DNA of 46,327 nt from an uncultured Pseudomonadota bacterium. GTDB taxonomy: Bacteria > Myxococcota_A > UBA796 > SXON01. The number at the start of each line of letters is the position of its first letter. Positions within the stretch are counted from its first letter, which is position 1. The translations under genes were made by a program, and so were the position numbers. Below the pieces are notes generated by a model that made no database searches, was not told the DNA's origin, and saw nothing but the letters and a program-made list of their open reading frames with translations. Positions 18,034 to 26,743 of the stretch are shown piece by piece. Location: NCBI GenBank assembly GCA_903844155.1, contig CAIMSU010000154.1, positions 1 through 46,327 on the forward strand, given 5' to 3'.

Positions 18034-19046
18034 GAGGTCGCGCCCCGTCGCCGCTTGAGTTCGCCCTTCCGGAAGCGCAGCCACCCGAGGTACTCGTTGC
18101 GCCACCAGCGCTCAAAATGGAGATCCTCCAGCTCTCCCGCCAGCACCGGCCCGTACAGCTCATCGCCGTACACCCGCCCGGTGACCTGGTCCCGCACCGT
18201 CAGCATGCCGTCCACCAGCCGCGTCACCTGGGTCTGGGTGAACGTCCAGGACCCGGTGTTCACGTAGCGCACCCCGCCCCGGACGACGTTTCCGGGCATG
18301 TGCGCGTGGCCGCAGACCACCGCCTCCGCACCCATCGCGCGCCCGTACGCGAACGCCGGCGCTGTCAGGCTCATCGGGTCGCCCGCCTCGCCCCGCACCC
18401 AGTAGTCCATGTACTGCTGCGAACGATCCGCCATTTTACGCAGGCCGACGCGCCGGAGCACGTGGTTTCGCAGAGCCGTCGCCTGCCAGAACCGGTAGCC
18501 GAGCCAGAACGTGAGCCGGTTCGGGAGGGAGTAGAACTCGTGCAGCGGGATGCGCAGCCAGACGCCGAACGCGCGCTCGACGCCGTGGTGCGCGCGGGTC
18601 ATCAGGGCCTGCCCCTTGACATCCGGCCCGATGAACGGGTCGAACTGGTGGCCGTGCTGGATGGCGACGCCGTCGATCCACAGGCGCTCGACCACCTCCC
18701 AGCGCAGAAAATCCCGGTAGACGCGCAGGTCGTGGTCGTGGTTGCCGGTGATGTAGATGACGCGGGCGCGGGTTGCGAGGTCGGCGATGGCGCGCAGCAG
18801 CGGGCCGTGCGCCTTGAGCACGGGCGTCATGTCGTGGGCCTGAAGCAGGTCGATGGCATCGCCGTTGATGACGAGCAGGCCGTTTTCGCGCGCGACCTCG
18901 TCGAGCACCTCCATCAACAGGGCGTCCTTGCCCATGAACGCGTCGCTGGCGGAGCCATCGCCGAGGTGCAGGTCGGAGACGATGGTGACGGGCCGGTCGC
19001 GCGTGAGGCGCAGCTCGGGGACGTCAGTGGCGGGGGGAGGCGGCAA
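18030..19046 (-). CDS. Calcineurin-like metallophosphoesterase (LpxH-like)
   Basis: A 338-residue metallophosphoesterase with the five family blocks: SDLHLGDG (24-31), NGDAIDL (61-67), GNHDHD (101-106), HGHQFD (131-136) and CGHAHMP near 250. This set binds two metals. The order and spacing resemble UDP-2,3-diacylglucosamine hydrolases (LpxH) and related uncharacterised esterases, but the protein is longer than LpxH (about 240), with a helical insert between blocks four and five. Together with the two glycosyltransferases, a role in lipid A or surface polysaccharide precursor metabolism is plausible. The only in-frame start compatible with the N-terminus is TTG at 19046; an AAGGAT lies about 12 nt before it. 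First gene of the envelope operon. Confidence 0.85.
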   Translation of the reverse strand: MPPPPATDVPELRLTRDRPVTIVSDLHLGDGSASDAFMGKDALLMEVLDEVARENGLLVINGDAIDLLQAHDMTPVLKAHGPLLRAIADLATRARVIYITGNHDHDLRVYRDFLRWEVVERLWIDGVAIQHGHQFDPFIGPDVKGQALMTRAHHGVERAFGVWLRIPLHEFYSLPNRLTFWLGYRFWQATALRNHVLRRVGLRKMADRSQQYMDYWVRGEAGDPMSLTAPAFAYGRAMGAEAVVCGHAHMPGNVVRGGVRYVNTGSWTFTQTQVTRLVDGMLTVRDQVTGRVYGDELYGPVLAGELEDLHFERWWRNEYLGWLRFRKGELKRRRGATS

Positions 19047-19391
19047 GGGCGGGTACTATCCTTCGTCCCGTCAGACATGCCTCAGATGTCGCGAATCCAA
19101 GCGTGACGTGGGTCAAAAGTCGCCGCGACCTCCCGCTGGTCCCCCGGACGACGGTGGTTGGGGCGTGATGCGCGCCAGCGTCGGCCTTCCACGGCAGATT
19201 ATCCAGGTTCTATGGTCAACCCGGAGCACGTCTTGCGCGCGCGGACGCCGAGGACGGGTTGCATCGCAGCCCCGTAGGCACCCTCAGCGACATTTGGCGG
19301 CGGTCTGGATCCGTTTGGCGACATTTGAGGTGCGTCTGCAGTCGCGAGGGCGCCGTGAACCTCACCGCGAAGTTCTTGATAGGCCGCGCCT
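19047..19391. other. Intergenic region between divergent lpxH-like and engB genes
   Basis: No gene is convincing in this 345-bp stretch. It separates divergent transcription units and must hold both promoters, though no confident -35/-10 pair could be picked. Two near-copies of GCGACATTTG occur at about 19287 and 19321, spaced about 34 bp, within a segment flanked by CCTCA and TGAGG; they could be a regulator site. This is inference from repetition only. Confidence 0.35.
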
Positions 19392-19994
19392 ATGAAGCCC
19401 GCGTCCAACCCCACCGTCCCGAAAACTGCGCGCTTCCTCGGCTCATTCCCGGGCGAATTGCCCGCGCCCTCCCTCCCGGAGGTCGCGTTCGCCGGGCGTT
19501 CGAACGTCGGCAAGTCGTCGGGGATCAACGCCATCGTCGGGCAGAAGGGGCTGTGCCGGACCTCGGGAACGCCGGGCCGCACGCAGGCGATCAACCTCTT
19601 TGACGTCGACGAGCGCTGGATCGCGGCTGACCTTCCCGGGTACGGCTACGCGAAGGTGAGCAAGGCCGATCGCGCGAGCTGGAAGACGATGGTGGCGGAG
19701 TATTTCGGGCACCGCGAAACGCTCAAGCTGGTCATCACGTTCGTCGACGCGCGCATCGACCCGCAGCCCATCGATACCGTGCTCATCGAGAGCCTCCGCG
19801 AGTACGGCCTGCCGATGGCGATCCTGGCGACGAAGATCGACGGCATTCCGCGTGCGAAGCGCCCCGCCGCCATCGCCGCGCTCGGCGCTGCCCACCACGT
19901 CGACCCGGCCAGGATCCTGCCATTCTCGGCGCACGAGGGGATTGGGTTGGACGAGGTGAGGCAGCTTTTGTATGCGGTGACGCGCGAGAAGTAG
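19392..19994 (+). CDS. engB: Ribosome biogenesis GTPase EngB/YsxC
   Basis: A 200-residue TRAFAC-class GTPase of the EngB (YsxC/YihA) family, of normal length. Motifs: P-loop GRSNVGKSS (35-43), the switch threonine within SGTPGRTQAINLF, G3 DLPGYGYA (80-87), G4 TKID (147-150) and G5 SA (179-180). EngB is needed for late assembly of the large ribosomal subunit and is essential in many bacteria. The residue after KSS is Gly where most relatives have Leu (KSSLIN), a mild deviation. ATG at 19392 gives a normal EngB N-terminus. It stands alone, divergent from the envelope operon. Confidence 0.96.
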   Translation: MKPASNPTVPKTARFLGSFPGELPAPSLPEVAFAGRSNVGKSSGINAIVGQKGLCRTSGTPGRTQAINLFDVDERWIAADLPGYGYAKVSKADRASWKTMVAEYFGHRETLKLVITFVDARIDPQPIDTVLIESLREYGLPMAILATKIDGIPRAKRPAAIAALGAAHHVDPARILPFSAHEGIGLDEVRQLLYAVTREK

Positions 19995-20011
19995 CGCCCA
20001 CGGTTGGCGTG
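19995..20011 (+). terminator. Weak stem-loop after engB
   Basis: CCCACG at 19995-20000 pairs with CGTGGG at 20006-20011 around a 5-nt loop, one nucleotide after the engB stop codon. A 3-T run follows 6 nt later, which is poor for an intrinsic terminator. It may slow or end engB transcription, but the evidence is only the stem. Confidence 0.25.
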
Positions 20012-20090
20012 GGAGCGGGGTTTCCGGCCTGCTCTGGGCGGCTCGCTACCCCGGGGATCGCGTCCAGGCGGCCGCGGTGGAACGCCGCAC

Positions 20091-20141
20091 AACTCGGGGG
20101 CGCCGTCGTGTGGCTGACCTGGCGGCGCTTAACTCGGGGGC
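20091..20141. repeat. Pair of AACTCGGGGGC direct repeats
   Basis: The 11-mer AACTCGGGGGC occurs at 20091-20101 and again at 20131-20141, 40 bp apart, each preceded by a short CGC-rich segment. The repeats lie in the 159-bp gap between the convergent engB and lipoprotein genes. Purpose unknown. Confidence 0.4.
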
Positions 20142-20153
20142 CATTGCGGACGC

Positions 20154-20657
20154 TCAGTCCGTGACCGTCACGGTCACCGTGTCCGGGACGGACCATCGGG
20201 CGCCGTCGTAGACCGCCAGGGACCACACATACGGCCCGCTGTCGTAGGCCGTGAACGTGGGATTTGCGGCGCTCGCATCAGACAGGTCGATGGTTGCTGT
20301 TGTGGAGCGACTCGGCTTGGCCTGGAGTGTCCACTGGAACTGGTACGGGCCGCACCCGGACCGCCCCGCGCCTTCCAGCTCGACCACCGCGCCCAGCGCC
20401 GCGGTCTGATCCGGGCCCGCGTCGGCAACGGGGGCGTCCCTGCACCCGCTGTCCTCGCTGTCGGTGTCGGCCGCGGTGGCCGTGTCGGCTTCGGTGTCGC
20501 TGTCGGCTGCAGTGTCCGTGTCGACGGCAGTGTCGGCCCCGAGAGCATCGAGCCCGTGCGCGCCGACACCAGCGCCGGGTTGGGTGCAAGCGAGCAGAAC
20601 GGCCAAGGGGAGGAGGGTCACGCTCCCGAGTGTACGTCGGAACCCGGCCCGCGGCAC
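20154..20657 (-). CDS. Small lipoprotein with Asp/Thr linker and Ig-like (PKD-type) domain
   Basis: A predicted 167-residue lipoprotein. From a GTG at 20657 the N-terminus is VPRAGFRRTLGSVTLLPLAV followed by LLAC, a basic n-region, hydrophobic stretch and lipobox. A GTG at 20621 has a better ribosome site (GGGAG) but leaves no basic residues; the start is therefore uncertain. After the lipidated Cys comes a linker of alternating Asp and Thr (TDTAADSDTEADTATAADTD), then about 90 residues resembling a PKD/Ig-like beta-sandwich (VADAGPDQTAALGAVVELEG, then YVWSLAVYDGARW, ending VTVTVTD). It is likely a surface-exposed, outer-membrane anchored protein. Function unknown. Confidence 0.78.
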   Translation of the reverse strand: MPRAGFRRTLGSVTLLPLAVLLACTQPGAGVGAHGLDALGADTAVDTDTAADSDTEADTATAADTDSEDSGCRDAPVADAGPDQTAALGAVVELEGAGRSGCGPYQFQWTLQAKPSRSTTATIDLSDASAANPTFTAYDSGPYVWSLAVYDGARWSVPDTVTVTVTD

Positions 20658-20797
20658 GACACACGCCGCATCGACCACGATCCGGCTGTCCGCCGCATCC
20701 GATCCCGGGGTTGCCCCCCTTCGGCGGCCCCGGCGTCCCCCTCTGGCGCGACGCGGCTCCTTTGCCCTCGTCCCCGTCTTCCACCCCCTGACCTACC

Positions 20798-22813
20798 TCA
20801 CGGACACAACGTATCCGCATAGATGTCCACGTTGTTGTCCTCATCGCACTCGCTCACCGCGCCGAGCCCGGTGCCATCATCATCGACGACGGCGGTGAAC
20901 CCGAGCTTGCCGATCTGCGCGGGCAGGACGTTGAAGGTCATGCCGTCGATCCGCTGGCCCATCGGGACCGCGGGGAGGGTCTGCGTGCCGATGAGCGACT
21001 CGGTGCCATCCGCGTTGTTGGCGTAGAGCGACACGTACACACCCGCGCTCACGTCCGCGCCGCCGACGTTCTCGATCTGCACGCCGACCTCGGCCGGTCC
21101 GTAGATGCAATCGACGACGCAGATGTCCGTGATGCTGGCGAGGAGATCGGGCGAGGACGGATCGTCCGTCGCCACGCGCGCGCGGTAGACGTTGTACTTT
21201 GTCCAGTACGGATCGGGGTTTTGTGGGACGCTGCTGTCCTCGCCGATGTTGGTGATGGCAAAGTCGTGGATGCCCCAGCTCGTGCCTGCGGCCGGCCAGC
21301 CGACGCCGTTGTTCTCGAACACCGCGAGCGCACCCCAGGCCGCGCCGTAGTTGCTCGCGATGGCGATCTCGGCATGCCCGTCGTGGTCCATGTCGGCGAC
21401 GCTCGGGTACTCGAACACGGTCCCCGACTTGTGGTCGGTGTTCCGGTACAGGTTGGTGCCGGTGGTCCCGTCGAAGATGTTGAAGGAGATCTGGTCCGCG
21501 TACAGGACCTCCAGCGCGCCGTCGTTGTTGACGTCAAAGCCGGAACATCCCGCGAGACCGGAGCTGTCATCGATGGGGACGGCCCAGTCGGCGGTCCCGT
21601 CGAGCTCGTACATGACGAGCGTGGCGGACGAGGCCCACGCGACCTCCGTCGACCCGTCGCCGTGGAAGTCGCCGGCGCAGGGCGGGCCGGGCTGCGATGT
21701 GGCGCCGTAGCTCTTGCTGAAGATCTTGGTGCCGTCCGTGTCCCAGAGCGTCCAGTTCTTGCCGACAAAGCCGATCTCGGCGTCGTCGTCCGAGTCCGCG
21801 TTGATGATGACGGGCCAGAAGCCGTAGGTGCCGACCTCGCCGGTGCTCCAGAGCACAGTGCCGTCGCTGTCGTAGGCGGTGCCGGTCATGAAGATCTCTT
21901 GATCCCCGTCGTTGTCGACGTCCGCGACCGCGGCGATGCGGTACGGGTTGGAGACCGAGGCGTTGAGGCTGAACTCAAACGCGCCGCTCGGGCCGTCGAG
22001 GATCTCATCGTCCGCGATGACCTCGGGAACGCCGTTCTCGTCGAGGTCCGCGGTGCTGACGAGCGGGTAGGAGGTCGACGACGGCGCCCGGGTCCCGGTC
22101 CACTTGAGTGAGCCGTCCTCACCGTTCAGCGCGATGGGCTTGGTCGCCGCGTTGTACCCGACGACGTCCGGCTTGCCGTCATTGTCGATGTCCGCGATGA
22201 TGACGCCGCAGGTCGTACAGCTCCCCTTGTACGCCCACTCCTCGGTGCCATCCGCGCCGTTCAACGCCACGATGTAGCCGCTTGACCCGCCAAAAACGTT
22301 GATGACGACGTCCGAGTTGTCGTTGTCGTCGATGACACCGTCGCCGTTGTCGTCGTTCAGCTCGCCGATGACGGGCTGGGCGTAGGAATTGGACGCCGAT
22401 GCGTCCTCGGACGGCGCGCGAAACGTCCATTTCTCCTTGACATTCCACGGGTCCGGGACCTCGTCGCCCGAGGATGAGCTGGTCGTCCCTTCACAGGCCG
22501 GGTCGATGGTGACCGCGCCGACGCTGTTGAATTGGAGCGCCGGGCACGTGCCGTCGAGGCAGTCCGCGCGCCCGTTGCCGTCTGCGTCGGGAAAGCCTTC
22601 GTCGACCTGCCCATCGCCGTCGTTGTCGATGCCGTCGCAGATCTCGGTCGCGGTCGCGGTGTCACCGACCTGGACGCCGGTGTCCCAGGTCACGCTGGAG
22701 TCGAAGCCGGCGGGCTGGTTGTCCTTCCCCGAGACGTGATTTTCAAGCGTGCAGCCGGCGAGCGACGTGCCCGCGAGCAGCACCAGGACCGGGGATGAGG
22801 CGACGATTCGCAT
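20798..22813 (-). CDS. FG-GAP repeat lipoprotein with MopE-like motif and CARDB-like tail
   Basis: A 671-residue predicted surface lipoprotein. MRIVASSPVLVLLAGTSLAG followed by Cys21 is a clear lipoprotein signal. ATG at 22813 is preferred over one at 22831 because GGAG lies 9 nt upstream. Residues about 55-75 carry CDGIDNDGDGQVDEGF, a MopE-type metal-binding motif common in deltaproteobacterial surface proteins. The body has repeated DxDxDG calcium-type loops within FG-GAP/integrin-like propeller blades (for example ADIDNDGKPDVVG, ADVDNDGDQEIF, VADMDHDGHAEIAIA). The last 120 residues (VGVQIENVGGADVSAGVYVS) resemble a CARDB adhesion domain. It follows the Asp-rich vWA lipoprotein by 17 bp in the same operon. 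Adhesion or matrix binding is likely. Confidence 0.88.
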   Translation of the reverse strand: MRIVASSPVLVLLAGTSLAGCTLENHVSGKDNQPAGFDSSVTWDTGVQVGDTATATEICDGIDNDGDGQVDEGFPDADGNGRADCLDGTCPALQFNSVGAVTIDPACEGTTSSSSGDEVPDPWNVKEKWTFRAPSEDASASNSYAQPVIGELNDDNGDGVIDDNDNSDVVINVFGGSSGYIVALNGADGTEEWAYKGSCTTCGVIIADIDNDGKPDVVGYNAATKPIALNGEDGSLKWTGTRAPSSTSYPLVSTADLDENGVPEVIADDEILDGPSGAFEFSLNASVSNPYRIAAVADVDNDGDQEIFMTGTAYDSDGTVLWSTGEVGTYGFWPVIINADSDDDAEIGFVGKNWTLWDTDGTKIFSKSYGATSQPGPPCAGDFHGDGSTEVAWASSATLVMYELDGTADWAVPIDDSSGLAGCSGFDVNNDGALEVLYADQISFNIFDGTTGTNLYRNTDHKSGTVFEYPSVADMDHDGHAEIAIASNYGAAWGALAVFENNGVGWPAAGTSWGIHDFAITNIGEDSSVPQNPDPYWTKYNVYRARVATDDPSSPDLLASITDICVVDCIYGPAEVGVQIENVGGADVSAGVYVSLYANNADGTESLIGTQTLPAVPMGQRIDGMTFNVLPAQIGKLGFTAVVDDDGTGLGAVSECDEDNNVDIYADTLCP

Positions 22814-22830
22814 GGTGCTGCTCCGGAGCA

Positions 22831-24861
22831 TTAGTGGGTGGTGCCGGGCACGACCACGATGATCTGCTTGCGCGCGACCTCGATGGTGTCATCGCCGAGC
22901 ACGACGAGGTCGAGGGCGTAGGACTGGTCCGAGGTCGTCGCGGCGACGGTGCCGCGGAACGTGAGGGTGAACGTCAGGACCTTGCCGGTGTCCGAGGTGC
23001 CGAGCCCCGAGTAGTGGTCCGGGTCGATGCTCTGGACGAAGCCGTAGGGGTCGTTCTCGACGTGCAGGGTGACCTCGGAGAACTTGATCGCGGCCACCAA
23101 CTGCTGGATCGCCGTGACCAGCTCGGTCCGGAACGTGTCACTGGAGCCGGACCACTCGGTCACGACCTCCTCGTCCGCGACGCCATCGCCATTCAGGTCG
23201 GCGAGTGAGTTGGTGTCGTCGGAGATCTGCAGCATCTGCGGCTTCGGCAGCGTGCCGTTGACGGAAACGCCGACAAACTTCGCCCCGAGGTCCGTGAACG
23301 CGGCGACGGCGTCGGCCTCCGTCGCGTCCAGCGGGCAGCCGCCGGGAGACCCGTAGCCGGCGCTGGGGTCGCGCATGTAGTTGTCCGTCGCTTCCACGAT
23401 GACGGGCAGGCTGTAGTCGCGGAAGCCCATGCCGCCCTTGGTGCCGCCGTCCACCGTCGTGGCGTCGTACCACTCGCCGCCACGCCCGCCGAACGGATCC
23501 AGGTCGGGGTTCGTCGCGTCTGCCGTGAAGGGCAGGACGTCCGTGTCGGCATTGTAGGTGCCGTCGCAGTTCTGGTCGTAGCCCATGCCGGAGGCGGCCA
23601 TGTGGATGCCGGCCATCGCGCTCTCGGGGCCGTCGCTGCCGCTGTGCGTGGTCATCGCGTTGAAGGCGTCCTGCACCTTCGTCAGGTCGGAAGTGACTTG
23701 CTGGCGCAGGTAGTACGGCTTGTCGATCCCGACGCTGCCGTAGGGCGAGAAGGCATAGTCGTCGTGCCCGCCGACGGCGTACTCCGCGTCCGGGAGCGTG
23801 GCGGAGAGATCGGTCACGATCTGCGAGAACTCCGACTGCATCGCGGTGAGCGTGCCGCCCATGGAGCAGGTGCTGTCGGTGACGAACCCGATGTCGCCGC
23901 GCTCCAGGATCAGCGTGAAGTCGAACGCCGTCTCCACCTCGGTGCGCTCGGGCACCTCCACGTAGATGCCGTCGACGACGCTGGTGGGGTCGAGCGGATC
24001 GGTGCCCGCCGTGACCTCGCCGCCGTCCGAGAAGCCGTCGCCGTCCGTGTCCGGGTCGTAGGGGTCCGTCCCCAGCGTGACTTCGGCGGAGTCGGAGAGG
24101 CCGTCGCCATCGGAGTCGCTGTCGGAGCTGTCAGGGTGCCCGTCGCCATCCGTGTCGCGAGGCGCCACCGTCGGGTCGCCGTTCGTGCCACCCTCCTCGG
24201 AGTCGGGGATGCCGTCGTTGTCGGAGTCCAGGTCGAGGTAGTCGGGGATGCCGTCGCCGTCCGTGTCGATGGGAACGGCGGAGAAGGGGCCGATGCCGGA
24301 CTCGAACTTGTCGCCGATGCCGTCGCCGTCGGAGTCGATGTCCATGTAGTTGGGGATGCCGTCGCCGTCCGTGTCCGGGTTCTCGCAGGCGCTGCCGATC
24401 TCCTGCACGTCGGAGATGCCGTCGCCATCGTTGTCGAAGTCCCGGAAGTCCTGGATACCGTCGCCGTCCGTGTCGACTGCGCCGCCGTCGCTGCGGCCGG
24501 CCTCCGTCGCATCGTCGATGCAGTTGTTGTCCGAGTCGAGGTCGAGGAAATCGGGCGTGCCGTCGCCGTCGGAGTCGACGGGGAGCGTGAGGGGGTCGGT
24601 GTCGCCGGCCTCTACGGCGTCGCGGATGGTGTCGCCATCGGCGTCCTTGTCCTGATCGTTCGGGAGGCCGTCGCCATCGGCGTCGTCCGTGCCTTCCTGG
24701 AAGTCGAGGATGCTGTCGCCGTCCTGATCGCTCTGGACTACGGGTCCAGAGTCGGCGTTGGTGACGCCGGAGTCGTCGCCCGTCGAAGACTTCGAGGAGC
24801 AGCTCACCGCACCGAGGGCGAGCGTGAGGGAAAGGAAGGGGGTGAGCACGTAAAGGCGCAT
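22831..24861 (-). CDS. Lipoprotein with thrombospondin type-3-like repeats and vWA-like domain
   Basis: A 676-residue predicted lipoprotein. [20 protein letters not shown] followed by Cys21 is the lipoprotein signal, with GAGG upstream of the ATG. Residues 42-295 are about ten Asp-rich calcium-binding units of the type DTDGDGIPD and DSDGDGIGD, as in thrombospondin type-3 repeats. From about 325 the sequence [20 protein letters not shown] starts a von Willebrand A-like domain with a DxTxS MIDAS-like motif (D-S-T-C-S). The C-terminal part contains further Asp/Gly loops ([12 protein letters not shown]). The combination suggests a calcium-stabilised surface stalk bearing a ligand-binding head, possibly an adhesin. 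First gene of a pair with the FG-GAP lipoprotein. Confidence 0.88.
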   Translation of the reverse strand: MRLYVLTPFLSLTLALGAVSCSSKSSTGDDSGVTNADSGPVVQSDQDGDSILDFQEGTDDADGDGLPNDQDKDADGDTIRDAVEAGDTDPLTLPVDSDGDGTPDFLDLDSDNNCIDDATEAGRSDGGAVDTDGDGIQDFRDFDNDGDGISDVQEIGSACENPDTDGDGIPNYMDIDSDGDGIGDKFESGIGPFSAVPIDTDGDGIPDYLDLDSDNDGIPDSEEGGTNGDPTVAPRDTDGDGHPDSSDSDSDGDGLSDSAEVTLGTDPYDPDTDGDGFSDGGEVTAGTDPLDPTSVVDGIYVEVPERTEVETAFDFTLILERGDIGFVTDSTCSMGGTLTAMQSEFSQIVTDLSATLPDAEYAVGGHDDYAFSPYGSVGIDKPYYLRQQVTSDLTKVQDAFNAMTTHSGSDGPESAMAGIHMAASGMGYDQNCDGTYNADTDVLPFTADATNPDLDPFGGRGGEWYDATTVDGGTKGGMGFRDYSLPVIVEATDNYMRDPSAGYGSPGGCPLDATEADAVAAFTDLGAKFVGVSVNGTLPKPQMLQISDDTNSLADLNGDGVADEEVVTEWSGSSDTFRTELVTAIQQLVAAIKFSEVTLHVENDPYGFVQSIDPDHYSGLGTSDTGKVLTFTLTFRGTVAATTSDQSYALDLVVLGDDTIEVARKQIIVVVPGTTH

Positions 24862-25234
24862 GGCGACCTCGGGAAGGCAAACGGACGACGGTAGAACGAC
24901 GGATGGGCGGTCCGGACGCGGCTAGCCCGGAGTGGGACGATACCTCAGATTACGACGGCATGTCACGAGGTGTGACGTCCCGTGACGTGATTCTCACGCG
25001 GCCTCGGAGGTGCCGGCGCGTTCGCGACGGTCGTGGTGGACGAGTTCATCGAGCATGCGGCTGGCCGTCGCTCACCGGGGGGTGAAACCCGCGGCCGGCC
25101 CGGGGGTAGCCGCGCCCAACGCGGCGGAGGGGGGTGCCGGGCAGGCGCTCCCCTCCGAAAAGACGGTAACGCTTCGATCTGAACGCGATCGGCCGAGGGT
25201 CGGCACACCCAGTTTCTTGATACGCGGGGCGAGC
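24862..25234. other. Intergenic region upstream of lipoprotein operon and tRNA-Arg
   Basis: No convincing gene lies in these 373 bp. The region must carry the minus-strand lipoprotein promoter and the plus-strand tRNA promoter. A group of GTGACGT repeats is listed separately. An inverted repeat of CGGAGGGG (25125-25132) and CCCCTCCG (25150-25157) with a 17-nt loop precedes the tRNA but has no T-run, so it is not a standard terminator. Confidence 0.4.
24963..24990. promoter_or_regulatory. Repeated GTGACGT/TCACG motifs upstream of vWA lipoprotein
   Basis: GTGACGT occurs at 24972-24978 and 24982-24988, ten base pairs apart (one helical turn), with TCACG in the opposite orientation at 24963-24967. 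The group lies about 100 bp upstream of the lipoprotein start at 24861. Helical phasing and the mixed orientation fit a binding site for a dimeric regulator. No regulator is assigned. Confidence 0.35.
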
Positions 25235-25308
25235 GTCTCCGTAGCTCAACTGGATAGAGCAACAGCCTTCGAAGCTGTGGGTTCCGTGTTCGAATCACGG
25301 CGGGGGCA
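25235..25308 (+). tRNA. tRNA-Arg (anticodon UCG)
   Basis: A 74-nt cloverleaf reads cleanly. Acceptor stem GTCTCCG pairs with CGGGGGC, including two U-G pairs. D stem GCTC/GAGC, anticodon stem ACAGC/GCTGT with loop CTTCGAA, a 5-nt variable loop, T stem CCGTG/CACGG with loop TTCGAAT, and discriminator A. The anticodon is UCG (positions 34-36), which decodes CGA and, by wobble, CGG as arginine. CCA is not encoded. It is followed after 34 bp by the first MBL-fold gene on the same strand. Confidence 0.97.
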
Positions 25309-25342
25309 CTCTTAGAACCTACCTTATTTCCGGTGAAAGTCC

Positions 25343-26743
25343 ATGCGCGTGACCCTCCTCGGCCACGCCACCGTGCTCGTGGAGGTCGGTGGCGCGAATG
25401 TGCTGATCGACCCGGTGCTTCAGGATCCCTTCGGTGAGGGCATGCTCGTCGCCTGCCCCGCGCGACGCGTGACCGGACTCCCGAGGATCGACCTCATCAT
25501 CCTCACCGGCGGTCGGCCCGACCACGTCGACGTGCCGTCGCTGGCACGCCTGTCCCCCGATGCCACGGTCATCTGCCCAAAGGACAGCCGGATCCTCTAC
25601 ATTCTCGACCGGCTTGGATTCCGCAAGGTCCGGCCGACGGAGCCCTCCTCGGTCATCCGAATCGCGGCGGGTGTGGAGGTTGTGACTACCCAATCAGCGC
25701 GCAAGGCGCCGGAGTTCGGCGTCCTCGTCAAGGACGCGACCGGGACCTTCTGGGATCCGGTGTCCACGGCGCTCTCTCGCCCGATCATCGACCCGGTGCT
25801 CGCACGGTTCGGGCCGATCGACCTGCTGCTGGCTGGCTACGCGTACCCGGAGTTCGGGTACTTCGGCGTGCAACGCGCCGGATTTCCCGGGCCGTTCCTG
25901 CGCGCTGCTGTCGACGCGGCGGCTCACGTTGCGCCCCGACTGATCGTGCCCGGCTCGGCCGGATTCCGGTTCGCGGAGCCATTCGCATGGACAAACGCCT
26001 TCATTTTCCCGATCTCCCCGCAACGGTTCGTCGCCGACCTCGGGCGCATCGCGCCGGCGCTGGCGACCGCAACGGGCAATCCAGGCGACGTGTTCGAGGT
26101 CGGGCACGGGCGCGTCGAACGGCGGCCCGGGGCCTCGCCCTTCGTCGCCATGACGGCCGATGATACCGAGCGCATCGTTTACGACCCGTCCGCGGAGGTT
26201 CCCGCGTTGTCCGACCCGAATTGTGACGGCTACGCTGCCGCGGTCCTGGAGCAGCAGGTCGCGGCGACGTTCGCGGAACTGACGGCGTTCCTCTGTACGT
26301 CTTACGAGGCGGATCCTGCAATCGCGGAACAGCGGCGCGCGGGCGGCAGCTACGGCCTGGGCGTGGTTTTTCCGGACGGGCACGAGCGGTGGCTGCGCGT
26401 AGGTTTTGACGGATCAACACCGGTGATCGCGCAGGGCGAGGGGCCCATCCGCGGCGCTCTACGGACGACCCGGATTGCGGCCTCGGTGCTCACGGCGCGG
26501 GCGCGCTACGAGCGCGGCTACCCCTACCCGGGCGGGCTCACGCGCATCACGCGCATCAACCCCGCGCGCCTCGTCGATGGAAAGGTGGCAATTGAACCCA
26601 AGGAACCGCCAGAGCTGCTCATGCATTGGATCCGGGTGAAGCCGCCCGGGTGGGGCGTGCACGGAAAGCAGGTGCTCGACTTCCAGATCGCGGCAGCGCT
26701 GGCCCAGCCCTCGCCGGCGCCGCTCGTCGGAGGGGCGCGATGA
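25343..26743 (+). CDS. MBL-fold protein with degenerate metal site, paralogue 1
   Basis: A 466-residue protein of the metallo-beta-lactamase fold. MRVTLLGHATVLVEVGGANV opens the fold in the UlaG-like manner. The main metal motif, H-x-H-x-D-H in the paralogue, reads GGRPDH here (56-61): the first two histidines are Gly and Arg, while Asp60 and His61 remain. Catalysis is therefore doubtful. The second half (from about 200) is a conserved extension shared with the next gene, including VPGSAGFRFAEPF and VVFPDGHERWLRVGF. Its ATG has a GGTGA upstream. It overlaps the paralogue's start by 4 nt (ATGA). It may be a regulatory or scaffolding partner of the intact paralogue. Substrate unknown. Confidence 0.85.
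   Translation: MRVTLLGHATVLVEVGGANVLIDPVLQDPFGEGMLVACPARRVTGLPRIDLIILTGGRPDHVDVPSLARLSPDATVICPKDSRILYILDRLGFRKVRPTEPSSVIRIAAGVEVVTTQSARKAPEFGVLVKDATGTFWDPVSTALSRPIIDPVLARFGPIDLLLAGYAYPEFGYFGVQRAGFPGPFLRAAVDAAAHVAPRLIVPGSAGFRFAEPFAWTNAFIFPISPQRFVADLGRIAPALATATGNPGDVFEVGHGRVERRPGASPFVAMTADDTERIVYDPSAEVPALSDPNCDGYAAAVLEQQVAATFAELTAFLCTSYEADPAIAEQRRAGGSYGLGVVFPDGHERWLRVGFDGSTPVIAQGEGPIRGALRTTRIAASVLTARARYERGYPYPGGLTRITRINPARLVDGKVAIEPKEPPELLMHWIRVKPPGWGVHGKQVLDFQIAAALAQPSPAPLVGGAR

Noticed and set aside
23602-24894. A 430-residue plus-strand frame antisense to the Asp-rich repeats
   Set aside because: It is a Val/Gly/Arg repeat produced by the complementary strand of the DTDGDG-type codons; no domain or ribosome site.
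25010-25315. A 101-residue plus-strand frame running through the tRNA
   Set aside because: Its end is only the translation of tRNA-Arg sequence; a tRNA cloverleaf explains it.
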